DNA of 64,000 nucleotides, from contig NZ_BKAJ01000068.1 in assembly GCF_007992495.1 (NCBI RefSeq), positions 23,692-87,691 of the forward strand. The letters run 5' to 3'. This document shows positions 54,852-63,446 of this stretch, in pieces. Under the pieces are notes generated by a model that did not search any database, was not told the origin of the DNA, and was given only the letters and a program-made list of their open reading frames with translations. Within the stretch, counting starts at the first letter, position 1. Every line of letters begins with the position of its first letter. A program made the translations under genes and the position numbers. The DNA is from Reyranella soli (GTDB taxonomy: Bacteria; Pseudomonadota; Alphaproteobacteria; Reyranellales; Reyranellaceae).

Positions 54852-55309
54852 CAGACTGTCGGCGGCGGAGCGCGGTGCTTGGCCGAGATCGGGCTCATGA
54901 GGCCGACCGCGATCCCGTCGGGATCCTCGACGATGGCGTAGCGCGCGCCCCAGAAGGCATCCCACGGCACCTGCAGGCCGCGATGGCCGGCCGCAGTCAT
55001 CTCACCATAGAGCCGGTCGACCTCTTCGCGCGAACTGACGCTGAAGCCCACGACCACGCGGCCGGCGAGGTCATGGCGTCCGGCCCAGCCCTTGTTCCAG
55101 ATCTGGGCGAAGGCGGTGCTGTCGAGATCGAGCGTGGCGGCGTCCGGTGACTCCGCCTCTATGGCGCTCACATGATGCACACCGGTGTTGGTGCGCCATA
55201 TCCGCGGATCGGGAATCTCGACGCCCAGCTTGCGATAGAAGGCGATGGATGCATCGACATTGCCGCTTACAATGTTCAGCTGATTGAGCGTCGGCCGCGT
55301 CCGGTCCAT
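54851..55309 (-). CDS. Single-domain VOC protein
   Basis: 152 residues: PTLNQLNIVSGNVDASIAFY, HHVSAIEAESPD, REEVDRLYGEMTAAGHRGLQ and YAIVEDPDGIAVGLMSP form one VOC module. The first metal position is Asn (LNIV) rather than His and the last lacks Glu (IAVGL), so a metal-dependent dioxygenase role is doubtful; homologues of this type are often binding or resistance proteins. It is coupled to tlyA by a one-base overlap, and divergent from the SDR gene by 37 bases. Confidence 0.82.
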   Translation of the reverse strand: MDRTRPTLNQLNIVSGNVDASIAFYRKLGVEIPDPRIWRTNTGVHHVSAIEAESPDAATLDLDSTAFAQIWNKGWAGRHDLAGRVVVGFSVSSREEVDRLYGEMTAAGHRGLQVPWDAFWGARYAIVEDPDGIAVGLMSPISAKHRAPPPTV

Positions 55310-55346
55310 GGGCTCACTCCATAACTCGAGGGAAGAAACACTTAGC

Positions 55347-56090
55347 ATGAGCACGAAGCTTCTGGAGGGCGAACGTGCCCTGGTCACAGGCTGCGCCGGC
55401 GGCATCGGCCGCGGCATCGCCAAGGCGCTCCTGGCCGAGGGCGCCACGGTGCTGGGCAGCGACATCGCGGCCCCTCCGGGCGAGGACGGCATCGACTTCC
55501 TGGCGGCCGACCTCGGCAAGCGCAACGGCTGGAAGGGCCTGCTCGACGGTGCGCTGAAGAAATTGGGCACGATCTCGCTGTTCGTCCATTCCGCCAGTCC
55601 GCGGCGATTGGAAGTCGACACGCCGCTTTCGGTTTCCGAGGCGACCTGGGACGCCATGACCGACATCAATCTGCGCACCGGCTTCTTCCTGTCGCGCGAG
55701 CTCGGTCGGCACATGAAGGACAACAGGATCAAGGGACGCATCCTGCTGATCACCTCGCAGCATCGCGAGACGCCGCGAAACCTGCCGCACTACAGCGCCT
55801 CCAAGGCCGGCATGACCATGGTGATGAAGGAACTGGCGCGCACCCTGGCGCCCGACGGCATCCGCGTGAATGCCATCGCGCCGGGCGCCATTCCGGGCGG
55901 CGGCTTCGTCGCCGACAATCTCGGCGACCTGGTCACGCAAATCCCAATTGGCCGTGCCGGGACGCCGGACGATATTGCCCAGGTCGCCGTCGCGGTCTTG
56001 TCAGAAAGATTTGGTCGTTATGTCGTGGGCACGACGGTAGAAGTTGATGGCGGCATCGGCCTCATGAGCTGGATTCCTGCCAAGGCTTGA
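55347..56090 (+). CDS. Short-chain dehydrogenase/reductase (SDR)
   Basis: 247 residues with the classical SDR motifs: cofactor-binding TGCAGGIGRGIA, the structural LFVHSASPRR in place of the usual NNAG, catalytic Ser in ILLITSQHRE and the active-site YSASK, then VNAIAPGAIPGGG. The acidic SDIAA after strand 2 favours NAD(H). The NNAG replacement is unusual but known in some SDRs. The substrate is unknown. A GAGGGA lies a little far from the ATG at 55347. Confidence 0.9.
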   Translation: MSTKLLEGERALVTGCAGGIGRGIAKALLAEGATVLGSDIAAPPGEDGIDFLAADLGKRNGWKGLLDGALKKLGTISLFVHSASPRRLEVDTPLSVSEATWDAMTDINLRTGFFLSRELGRHMKDNRIKGRILLITSQHRETPRNLPHYSASKAGMTMVMKELARTLAPDGIRVNAIAPGAIPGGGFVADNLGDLVTQIPIGRAGTPDDIAQVAVAVLSERFGRYVVGTTVEVDGGIGLMSWIPAKA

Positions 56091-56154
56091 CCATCGGCCC
56101 TGGAAGTCCGATTTACCCATCCAGTACAAAGCTTTTTAACAGAGGGGGTTCACC

Positions 56155-56814
56155 ATGACACTTCGCATCAACTCAACCGCGCCTGACTTCAAGGCCGAGA
56201 CGACCCAGGGTCCGATCGAGTTCCACAAGTGGATCGGCGACGGCTGGGCGATCCTGTTCTCGCACCCGAAGGATTTTACGCCGGTCTGCACCACTGAACT
56301 CGGCTACATGGCCGGGCTGAAGCCCGAGTTCGACAAGCGCAACACCAAGATCCTCGGCCTGTCGGTCGATCCGGTCGGCAACCACGAGAAGTGGGCGAAG
56401 GACATCGAGGAGACCCAGGGCCACAAGGTCACCTACCCTATGATCGGCGATCCCGAGCTCAAGGTGGCGACCGCCTACGATATGCTGCCCGAAGGCGCCG
56501 GCACGACCTCGGAAGGCCGCACCGCCGCCGACAACGCCACGGTGCGCTCGGTGTTCATCATCGGGCCGGACAAGAAGATCAAGGCGATGCTCACCTATCC
56601 GATGAGCACTGGCCGCAACTTCGACGAGGTGCTGCGCCTTCTCGAGTCCTGCCAGCTCACGGCCAAGCACCAGGTGGCGACGCCGGTGAACTGGAAGAAC
56701 GGCGAGGACGTCATCATCGTGCCGGCCGTCTCCGACGAGCAGGCCAAGGCCAAGTTCCCGGGCGGCTGGAAGGCGCCGAAGCCCTACCTGCGCATCGTGC
56801 CGCAGCCGAAGTAA
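56155..56814 (+). CDS. 1-Cys peroxiredoxin (Prx6 type)
   Basis: 219 residues. The peroxidatic Cys is C45 in SHPKDFTPVCTTELG, with the conserved Thr and a later Arg in the active site. Length and the C-terminal extension (GGWKAPKPYLRIVPQPK) match Prx6, which reduces hydrogen peroxide and lipid hydroperoxides with one catalytic Cys. AGAGGGGG precedes the ATG. A strong terminator made from a repeat follows. Confidence 0.93.
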   Translation: MTLRINSTAPDFKAETTQGPIEFHKWIGDGWAILFSHPKDFTPVCTTELGYMAGLKPEFDKRNTKILGLSVDPVGNHEKWAKDIEETQGHKVTYPMIGDPELKVATAYDMLPEGAGTTSEGRTAADNATVRSVFIIGPDKKIKAMLTYPMSTGRNFDEVLRLLESCQLTAKHQVATPVNWKNGEDVIIVPAVSDEQAKAKFPGGWKAPKPYLRIVPQPK

Positions 56815-56834
56815 GAACACTGCTTTTGCGAGAG

Positions 56835-56862
56835 GGCGCGCCACGCAAGTGGCGCGCCTTTT
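56835..56862 (+). terminator. Terminator hairpin after the peroxiredoxin gene, built from the GGCGCGCCAC repeat
   Basis: A perfect 10-bp stem, GGCGCGCCAC with GTGGCGCGCC, has a GCAA loop and is followed by TTTTC. The stem is the same element that forms the outer arms of the composite repeats at 7592-7803 and 18780-18915. A second, imperfect copy follows at 56869-56897 and could end dxs transcription on the other strand. Confidence 0.8.
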
Positions 56863-56906
56863 CTTTGCCGGGAGCGCGCCACTCCGTGGCGTGCTTCCGG
56901 CAAAGA

Positions 56907-58820
56907 TTAACCGCGCGCTCTTTCGACCGACTGGCCCAGCGCGGCGAGCGCGGTGGCGACGATACCCTTGGCATCGAGGCCGGCCTGTTCGTACTGCTTG
57001 GCCGGCGCGGCATGGTCGATGAAGCGGTCGGGCAGGATCATCGGCCGCACCTTCAAGCCGTGATCGAGCAGCCCAGCCGTCGCCAGATACTGCATCACAT
57101 GGCTGGCGAAGCCGCCGATCGAGCCTTCTTCGATCGTGATCAGCACCTCGTGCTCGCGCGCCAGACGGCGCACCAGATCGGTGTCGAGCGGCTTGGCGAA
57201 GCGGGCGTCGGCCACGGTGGTGCTAAGCCCCTTGGCGCCGAGATCCTCGGCCGCGACCAGGCACTCCGCGAGACGCGTGCCGAAATTCAGGATGGCGATC
57301 TTGCTGCCTTCGCGCAGCACGCGGCCCTTGCCGATCTCGAGTGGCGTGCCCCGCGCGGGCAGCTCGACGCCGACGCCCTCGCCGCGCGGATAGCGGAAAG
57401 CCGAGGGACGGTCGTCGATGTGGGCCGCCGTGGCGACCATGTGCATCAATTCGAGCTCATCGGCCGCCGCCATGACGACGAAGTCCGGCAGGCAGGCGAG
57501 ATAGGCCACGTCGAAGGAGCCCGCGTGCGTGGCGCCGTCGGCGCCGACCAGGCCGGCTCGGTCGATGGCAAAGCGCACCGGCAGCTTCTGGATGGCGACG
57601 TCGTGCACGACCTGGTCGTAGCCGCGCTGCAGGAAGGTCGAATAGATGGCGCAGAACGGCTTGAACCCTTCGGTCGCCAGGCCCGCGGCGAAGGTCACGC
57701 CATGCTGCTCGGCGATGCCGACATCGAAGCAGCGCTCGGGAAAGCGCTCGGCGAACTTGTCGAGGCTGGTGCCCGAGGGCATGGCTGCGGTGATGGCGAC
57801 GATCTTCTTGTCGGTCTCGGCCTCGGCGATCAGCGCCTTGGCGAACACCGCCTGGTAGGCCGGCGCGTTGGCCACTGGCTTGGACTGCTTGCCGGTGATG
57901 ACGTCGAACTTCACCACGCCATGGTACTTGTCGGCGCTGTTCTCGGCCGGCGGATAGCCCTTGCCCTTCTTGGTGACGACATGGACCAGGATCGGCTTGT
58001 CGAGCCGGCTGTCGCGCGCGTTCTTCAGCACCGGCAGCAGATGGTCGAGATTGTGTCCGTCGACCGGGCCGACATAGTAGAAGCCCAGTTCGTCGAACAG
58101 CGTGCCGCCGGCCACGAAGCCGCGCGCGAACTCCTCGGCGCGGCGCGCCGCCATCTCGAGCGGCTTGGGCAGCGCTTCGGCGACGGAGCGGCCGAGATTG
58201 CGCAGGCTGACATAAGGCCGGCCCGACAGCAGGCGCGAGAGATGCGCCGACATCGCGCCGACGGGCGGAGCGATCGACATGTCGTTGTCGTTCAGCACCA
58301 CGATCAGCCGACTGCGCAACGCGCCCGCGTTGTTCATCGCCTCGTAGGCCATGCCGGCGCTCATGGCGCCGTCGCCGATCACCGCCACGACGTGATTGCT
58401 GCCGCTGGCGAGATCGCGCGCCACGGCCATGCCGAGGCCGGCCGAGATCGAGGTCGAGGAATGCGCCGCGCCGAACGGGTCGTACTCGCTTTCGGCGCGC
58501 CGCGTGAAGCCCGACAGGCCGCCTTCCTGGCGCAGCGTGCGGATGCGGCTGCGCCGGCCGGTGACGATCTTGTGCGGATAGGCCTGGTGGCCGACGTCCC
58601 AGAGCAGCCGGTCACGCGGCGTGTCGAACACGTAGTGCAGCGCCACGGTGAGCTCGACCACGCCCAGTCCTGCGCCGAGATGGCCGCCGGTGACCGATAC
58701 GGCCGAGATCGTTTCCTGGCGCAGCTCGTCGGCGAACTGGCGCAGTTGATCGGCCTTCAGCCGACGGATATCGGCGGGAACGTCGATGGTATCGAGAAGC
58801 GGCGTGCTCGGCCTTGTCAT
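56907..58820 (-). CDS. dxs: 1-deoxy-D-xylulose-5-phosphate synthase
   Basis: 637 residues, full length. It condenses pyruvate and glyceraldehyde 3-phosphate in the first step of the MEP isoprenoid pathway. ThDP-binding motifs are [20 protein letters not shown] with the catalytic His, [37 protein letters not shown], and the transketolase domain with [20 protein letters not shown] and [18 protein letters not shown]. It follows ispA closely, so the two isoprenoid genes are one operon. Confidence 0.96.
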   Translation of the reverse strand: MTRPSTPLLDTIDVPADIRRLKADQLRQFADELRQETISAVSVTGGHLGAGLGVVELTVALHYVFDTPRDRLLWDVGHQAYPHKIVTGRRSRIRTLRQEGGLSGFTRRAESEYDPFGAAHSSTSISAGLGMAVARDLASGSNHVVAVIGDGAMSAGMAYEAMNNAGALRSRLIVVLNDNDMSIAPPVGAMSAHLSRLLSGRPYVSLRNLGRSVAEALPKPLEMAARRAEEFARGFVAGGTLFDELGFYYVGPVDGHNLDHLLPVLKNARDSRLDKPILVHVVTKKGKGYPPAENSADKYHGVVKFDVITGKQSKPVANAPAYQAVFAKALIAEAETDKKIVAITAAMPSGTSLDKFAERFPERCFDVGIAEQHGVTFAAGLATEGFKPFCAIYSTFLQRGYDQVVHDVAIQKLPVRFAIDRAGLVGADGATHAGSFDVAYLACLPDFVVMAAADELELMHMVATAAHIDDRPSAFRYPRGEGVGVELPARGTPLEIGKGRVLREGSKIAILNFGTRLAECLVAAEDLGAKGLSTTVADARFAKPLDTDLVRRLAREHEVLITIEEGSIGGFASHVMQYLATAGLLDHGLKVRPMILPDRFIDHAAPAKQYEQAGLDAKGIVATALAALGQSVERARG

Positions 58821-58847
58821 GACTGGATCATACTCCCGCGCAGCGGT

Positions 58848-59768
58848 TCATGCCCGCCGGGCCACGACGAAATTCGCGGCCTGCTTAAGCAAACCTGCCG
58901 CCTCGCCGAACGGTTCTAGATGCGCGGCGGCCTGGCGCGCCAGAAGGTTGGCCTGCGCCCTCGCCCGCTCGAGGCCCAGGATCGACACGAAGGTCGCCTT
59001 GCCCGCTGTCGCGTCCTTGCCCGGCGTCTTGCCGAGTTCGGCCGCGGTGCCCTCGATATCGAGCAGGTCGTCGGCGATCTGAAAGGCGAGGCCAAGGTCG
59101 TGGGCATAGGCCGACAGGGCCGCGCGCGGGGCATCGCTGGCCTTGCCCAGGATCGCCCCGGCCGTGCAGGAAAAGGAGATCAGCGCGCCGGTCTTCAGGC
59201 GCTGCAGGCGCGTGATGGCGCCGATCGAGAGGTCGGGCCGGGTCTCGGCAAGGAGATCGAGCATCTGTCCACCCACCATGCCCTGCGCGCCGGCCGCCTT
59301 GGCAAGATCGCTGACCAGATGGGCGCGCACCGCGGCATCGCCGTGCGTGTCTTCGTGTGCCAGCACCTCGAAGGCCAGCGCCTGCAGGGCGTCCCCCGCC
59401 AGGATGGCGGTGGCTTCGTCGAACTGCTTGTGACAGGAGGGCTTGCCGCGCCGGAGGTCGTCATCGTCCATGGCCGGCAGGTCATCGTGGATCAGGGAAT
59501 AGGCGTGCACGAACTCGATGGCACTTGCGGTCCGAAGCGCTGGTAACGCACCGACCTTGAACAACGTTGCGCCCGCAAGCACGAAAAAGGCGCGCAGGCG
59601 CTTGCCGCCGCCCAGGCTCGAATAGCGCATCGCTTCGAAGACGCGCGATTCGTCTATGTCGCCGCCATTCCCCAAAGAGTGGGGCAGCAGGCGATCCATG
59701 GTGTGTTCGGTCGACGACGCGGCAAATGCCAGCGCGGCCTCGAAGTCGCGATGCGACGACAGTGGCAT
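58848..59768 (-). CDS. ispA: Short-chain polyprenyl diphosphate synthase (farnesyl diphosphate synthase type)
   Basis: 306 residues, all-helical. The first aspartate-rich motif is SLIHDDLPAMDDDDLRRGKP and the second is LAFQIADDLLDIEGTAAELG. The bulky residue pattern before the first motif (VHAYSLIHDD) suits a C15 product. It chains isopentenyl units from the MEP pathway. It lies between xseB and dxs, the usual alphaproteobacterial order. Confidence 0.93.
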   Translation of the reverse strand: MPLSSHRDFEAALAFAASSTEHTMDRLLPHSLGNGGDIDESRVFEAMRYSSLGGGKRLRAFFVLAGATLFKVGALPALRTASAIEFVHAYSLIHDDLPAMDDDDLRRGKPSCHKQFDEATAILAGDALQALAFEVLAHEDTHGDAAVRAHLVSDLAKAAGAQGMVGGQMLDLLAETRPDLSIGAITRLQRLKTGALISFSCTAGAILGKASDAPRAALSAYAHDLGLAFQIADDLLDIEGTAAELGKTPGKDATAGKATFVSILGLERARAQANLLARQAAAHLEPFGEAAGLLKQAANFVVARRA

Positions 59769-59778
59769 GGGTCGCGAA

Positions 59779-60054
59779 CTAGTTCAGGTCGGCGGGCTGG
59801 CTGCCGACCGAGCCGTCGGCCGAGAAGACGATCTTCTCGACCTTCATCTTGGCCTCGGCGAGCTTCTGCTCGCAGTGCTTCTTCAGCAGCGCGCCGCGCT
59901 CATAGGCCGTGATCGCCTCGTCGAGCTTGACCTGGCCGCGCTCGAGCTGCTGGACGATGCCTTCCAGCTCCTTCAGCGCGTCCTCGAACGACAAGCCGGT
60001 AATATCCTTTGGGAGTACGGGTTCTTTTGCCAATTTTGCCTCGCAGGGGGTCAT
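59779..60054 (-). CDS. xseB: Exodeoxyribonuclease VII small subunit
   Basis: 91 residues: DITGLSFEDALKELEGIVQQ, LERGQVKLDEAITAYERGAL and LKKHCEQKLAEAKMKVEKIV are the two-helix XseB hallmark. It binds the XseA large subunit, which is not in the window, and helps degrade single-stranded DNA. The stop lies ten bases before the ispA start. It heads the xseB-ispA-dxs operon. The start choice (ATG 60054) is likely but the ribosome binding site is weak. Confidence 0.92.
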   Translation of the reverse strand: MTPCEAKLAKEPVLPKDITGLSFEDALKELEGIVQQLERGQVKLDEAITAYERGALLKKHCEQKLAEAKMKVEKIVFSADGSVGSQPADLN

Positions 60055-60293
60055 ATGATGGTAACGGCCGACGCTTGCAACGGCCAGACATCCGGCAGAA
60101 TGCTGTGAAAATGCCCATTCCGCGCGGTCTTCTGGGCTTTCTCAACTGTGGATAGCGAATCACGCATCTGTGACATGGTAGCTTTGCACGTTCGCAGGAC
60201 AAAACCCCTGCTCGCGCATTGCGACAGTTACACAGCAATGGCACGTTCCGCCCCGCAACGAAATAAACGGCCATTCATAGGAGCAAAACGCCC

Positions 60294-61229
60294 ATGGGCA
60301 ACGTCAGTCATCTCGTCACGCGAACGGCAGCCTTCGAAAGCTCAGTTGAGAACGGTCTCGCCGAAGGCGGCAGCGGCAAGGACCGCCAGTTCGTCACCGC
60401 CCTCGCCCGCGGTCTCGACATCCTGCGCGCCTTCCATGCCGGCGAAGGCATGCTGGGCAACCAGGAGATCGCCCACCGCACCGGCCTGCCGAAGCCGACC
60501 GTGGCCCGCCTCACCCATACGCTGACGGAGCTCGGCTACCTCAACTACATCCGCCGTTTCCGCAAGTATGAGCTCGGCGCCTCGGTGCTGGCGCTGGGTT
60601 ACGCCGCGATCTCCAGCATGGATGTGCGCCGCGCCTCGCGTCAGCCGCTCGAGCAGCTCGCGCATTCGCTCAACGCTTCGACGGCGCTGGGCGGCCGCGA
60701 CCGTCATTCGATGATCTATCTCGAAGCCTGCCGTGGCCCGTCGGTCGTGGCGATCACCCACGATGTCGGCACGCGCGTCCCGATGGCCAGCACGGCGATG
60801 GGCCGCGCCTATCTGTTCTCGCTGCCCGACGTCGACCGCAACAAGCAGATCGACGCCATCCGCCGCCGCTGGCGCGATGACTGGACCAAGGTGAAGACCG
60901 GCCTCGAGCGCTCGTTCAAGGAGCTGGCCGATCGCGGCTTCTGCGTCACCTGGGGCGAGTGGCTGCCCGAGCTCTGCGGCGTCGGCGCGCCGCTGCGCAA
61001 CTCCGACGGCACGGCCGCCTACGCCATCAACGCCTCGGCGCCGATCTACCAGATCAGCCGCGACCGGCTCGAGGCCGACTGGGGCCCGCGCCTGGTGAAG
61101 ATCGCGCGCGACATCCGCACCGGCATGGCCGCCCAGCCCTCGTCGACGACGGCAGCTCCGTCGGCGATGCGTCCTGCGACCAACGGCAACGGGCATCGCC
61201 CGCCGATGTCGGCGATGGCGCGCCGCTAA
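60294..61229 (+). CDS. IclR-family transcriptional regulator
   Basis: 311 residues. The winged helix (ALARGLDILRAFHAGEGMLG, NQEIAHRTGLPKPTVARLTH) is followed by the IclR effector domain with ALGGRDRHSMIYLEACRGPS, GTRVPMASTAMGRAY and FCVTWGEWLPELCGVGAPLR. The C-terminal about 40 residues are low complexity and unusual. IclR proteins regulate acyl, aromatic or short-acid catabolism. About 240 AT-richer bases lie before it and probably hold its promoter. A thioesterase gene follows after a repeat. Confidence 0.92.
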   Translation: MGNVSHLVTRTAAFESSVENGLAEGGSGKDRQFVTALARGLDILRAFHAGEGMLGNQEIAHRTGLPKPTVARLTHTLTELGYLNYIRRFRKYELGASVLALGYAAISSMDVRRASRQPLEQLAHSLNASTALGGRDRHSMIYLEACRGPSVVAITHDVGTRVPMASTAMGRAYLFSLPDVDRNKQIDAIRRRWRDDWTKVKTGLERSFKELADRGFCVTWGEWLPELCGVGAPLRNSDGTAAYAINASAPIYQISRDRLEADWGPRLVKIARDIRTGMAAQPSSTTAAPSAMRPATNGNGHRPPMSAMARR

Positions 61230-61230
61230 A

Positions 61231-61283
61231 GCGATTTCCGGTCCGATCGAACCGCTTGCGGTTCGATCGGACTGGAAATGCGC
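61231..61283. repeat. Imperfect palindrome (GCGATTTCCGGTCCGATCGA type)
   Basis: GCGATTTCCGGTCCGATCGA ACCG pairs with CGGTTCGATCGGACTGGAAA TGCGC around CTTG. It starts at the IclR stop codon. It has no strong T run, but may stabilise the 3' end or reduce read-through into the thioesterase gene. It is the only copy of this type in the window. Confidence 0.75.
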
Positions 61284-61313
61284 GCGCGCGTCCTCTTCCT
61301 GGAGTCCAAGCGT

Positions 61314-61790
61314 ATGCCTATCCAACGACCGGCCGATGCGCGGCCGGTCGCCGCCCACGAGTTTCGCGGTTTCAACGGACTCATCGGCCACGAGGTCGTG
61401 GCCTGGCGGCCGGGCTTCGTCGAGATGACGCTCAAAGTCCGCCCCGAGCTCTGCAACGCCAACGGCCTGCTGCACGGCGGCGTGCTGATGACCCTGCTCG
61501 ATTCGGCGAGCGGCTTTGCCTGCACCTTCAACGAGACGGCGACGGCGCGGCGGCTCTCCGTCACGCTGGCCTTCACCACGCAGTTCATCAAAGCGGCGCG
61601 CGACGGCGACCAGCTCACCATCTTCGGCGCCTGGCGGCCCTCGACCAGCCAGAGCACCTTCGCCGCCGAGACCGAGATCTACGACCAGAAAGGCGACCTC
61701 GTCGCCACCGGCGCCGGCACCTTCCGCTATCTCAAAGGCGAGCGCAGCGATGGGGTGCTCACTTTCCTGGACCAGAAGGCGGCGGACTAG
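61314..61790 (+). CDS. PaaI-family (hot-dog fold) thioesterase
   Basis: 158 residues: FNGLIGHEVVAWRPGFVEMT, NANGLLHGGVLMTLLDSASG with the HGG motif and catalytic Asp, then TTQFIKAARDGDQLTIFGAW. These are features of acyl-CoA thioesterases of the PaaI/4HBT type, active as tetramers in the cytoplasm. The ATG at 61314 has GGAG nine bases upstream; an ATG at 61278 lies within a repeat. Its 3' end overlaps the convergent DUF3987 gene by 32 bases. Confidence 0.9.
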   Translation: MPIQRPADARPVAAHEFRGFNGLIGHEVVAWRPGFVEMTLKVRPELCNANGLLHGGVLMTLLDSASGFACTFNETATARRLSVTLAFTTQFIKAARDGDQLTIFGAWRPSTSQSTFAAETEIYDQKGDLVATGAGTFRYLKGERSDGVLTFLDQKAAD

Positions 61791-63198
61791 TTCCCGCCCT
61801 TTCCGCCCTTTCCGGCACTCCTTCCGTATGGGCTAGCGCCGGGTTGACCTCCCACATATTGGTGGGCCGGCCCCCCGTGGCTCGCCAACCGTCCGGCACT
61901 TCCCGCACGACGTTCGCAGAGCGCAGGCGATAGAGGACTTGATCGGCGCCGAAGGCATTGACGGTGCGGCCGAGGCCCTCCCGCCTCACCTGCTCGCGCG
62001 TGACATGTCTCTTGCCCCTGCTGCGAAGCCAACGAGCCGCCCGTCTTGCTTGAAGTTCCGTGGACGTGGGCGCCGTTTGCATGAACAGGGCGGTCGCGTG
62101 CGGCCGGAAGTAGCTTTCCCACAGCGCCACCGCCCCTTCCATCCGCTCGCGGCCGATATGCCCCGGCGGACTCGTAGAGCCGGTGGCCGACCATTCCAAT
62201 AGCTCCAGGATACCGGCCAGCCGCACCACCGTTCCGTGCCCCTTGCCCATCCAGGCCTCCTCGAGGCCTTCGGCTTCGCGCAGGCTGGCGTGGACGTTGG
62301 CCCTGAAGGCGTCCAGTGCGCTCAATCCCCGCTCATCGACCAGCAGCACCAGAGGATCGCGGATAGTGCCCACCTTGCGGGCGATCCGGCTCAGTCGATT
62401 GAGCGCCTCGGCGTCATCGGGCGACGGACTGCCGACGATCGAGCGGAAGGGCGGCTGATGCGGCCACGCATAGAGGTAGCGCGCGGCCAGATCCTCGCCC
62501 TCCAGAAAGAGTCGCCCCAACTGCTCCGGCTGCACGGCGCCGAGGATGCTCACGGCCACACTCTCGGCGACCGCCGCCTGTGCGCCGAAGCCAGCTGACC
62601 AGGATTGCAGCCACAGGCGCCGCCTTCGGTCGTCCTCTGCCTTGAGACAGGCGAACCAGTCGCCGGCTTCGTCGCGCCACAACAGGCCACCGCGGGCGTT
62701 CGCCGCAGCGACCTCGTCGATCCTGTGGACTTGGGCATCGTCGACGACGACTGCATGCGTCTCTTCCTCGACCGTCGCCAGCATGCGGCGCACGGAAGCC
62801 GTCGCCGGCGACCGTCCACTGGAAACGCGACCGACGGCGAGTTGCCAGAGAACCAGCGGCTCCTGCCAAGTCGATGTAACGCGAACAGACGCCCCGGCAC
62901 CGCAAAGGCCGGCTACCGCCCCGAAAAGGGCTTGCGCGGCATAATCGATGGGAGCACCTGCCGCTGTCGCGGTGTCGCCAAGCCAGCCACGCCATGCTGG
63001 CGGCATGATGTCGACCGGAAACGGCGGGAGCGTGCCCCGCCGTTCCTCGAGCAGGCTGGGATCGATCTCCTGCCATTCCGGGCCGGACGATGCCGACCAA
63101 GATGTGGAAACCGTCACATACGACGCACCGGGAACATCGTCCGGTAAAGCCAGATCACTGACTGGCTGAGCGGACGAACGCCGGGGAGACTTCGGCAT
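61759..63198 (-). CDS. DUF3987 protein, probable replication/primase-associated protein of an integrated element
   Basis: 479 residues of DUF3987 type: SLLEERRGTLPPFPVDIMPP, WLGDTATAAGAPIDYAAQAL, then an ATPase-like segment VGRVSSGRSP where the Walker A Lys is replaced by Arg, HAVVVDDAQVHRID, and ILGAVQPEQL, GEDLAARYLYAWPHQPP. The C-terminal part is a basic helical domain (RAARWLRSRGKRHVTREQVR). DUF3987 proteins occur mostly in prophages and integrative elements, often with primase domains. The overlap with the chromosomal thioesterase and the tRNA fragment at 63398 suggest a trimmed element. Confidence 0.82.
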   Translation of the reverse strand: MPKSPRRSSAQPVSDLALPDDVPGASYVTVSTSWSASSGPEWQEIDPSLLEERRGTLPPFPVDIMPPAWRGWLGDTATAAGAPIDYAAQALFGAVAGLCGAGASVRVTSTWQEPLVLWQLAVGRVSSGRSPATASVRRMLATVEEETHAVVVDDAQVHRIDEVAAANARGGLLWRDEAGDWFACLKAEDDRRRRLWLQSWSAGFGAQAAVAESVAVSILGAVQPEQLGRLFLEGEDLAARYLYAWPHQPPFRSIVGSPSPDDAEALNRLSRIARKVGTIRDPLVLLVDERGLSALDAFRANVHASLREAEGLEEAWMGKGHGTVVRLAGILELLEWSATGSTSPPGHIGRERMEGAVALWESYFRPHATALFMQTAPTSTELQARRAARWLRSRGKRHVTREQVRREGLGRTVNAFGADQVLYRLRSANVVREVPDGWRATGGRPTNMWEVNPALAHTEGVPERAERAGTSPPPSGPGK

Positions 63199-63397
63199 GA
63201 TGAACCACCTCGCTGGCTTTGGATGGCATAAATAACCCGTGTACTAATATAACTATGATTATTATCCACCGCAAGGTCCGAATGCGCATCCCGAGGTTGA
63301 TTTATGCCCCCCCAAACACCCTGAATTAGCTTCGGCGCAAGCCGCATACGAGGTGCCTGCATTGCAGGCATTGACAGTCTTGTGTGTCGCCATGATC

Positions 63398-63446
63398 CAG
63401 CCCTCTCAAGGCTGAAACACGGGTTCGAATCCCGTAGGGAGCGCCA
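63398..63446 (+). other. 3' half of a tRNA-Glu(CTC) gene, likely attachment-site remnant
   Basis: Positions 63398-63414 form an anticodon arm (CAGCC, loop CTCTCAA, GGCTG) with anticodon CTC. The T arm is ACGGG-TTCGAAT-CCCGT (63419-63435), then acceptor strand AGGGAGC, discriminator G and CCA (63436-63446). All pairs are perfect. No matching 5' acceptor (GCTCCCT) or D arm lies upstream, so it is not a working tRNA. A displaced 3' half of this kind is the usual right end (attR) of an element integrated into a tRNA gene. Confidence 0.8.

Noticed and set aside
56391..58919. An 842-codon plus-strand open frame
   Set aside because: It overlaps the peroxiredoxin gene in another frame and then runs antisense to dxs; both real genes have full motif sets.
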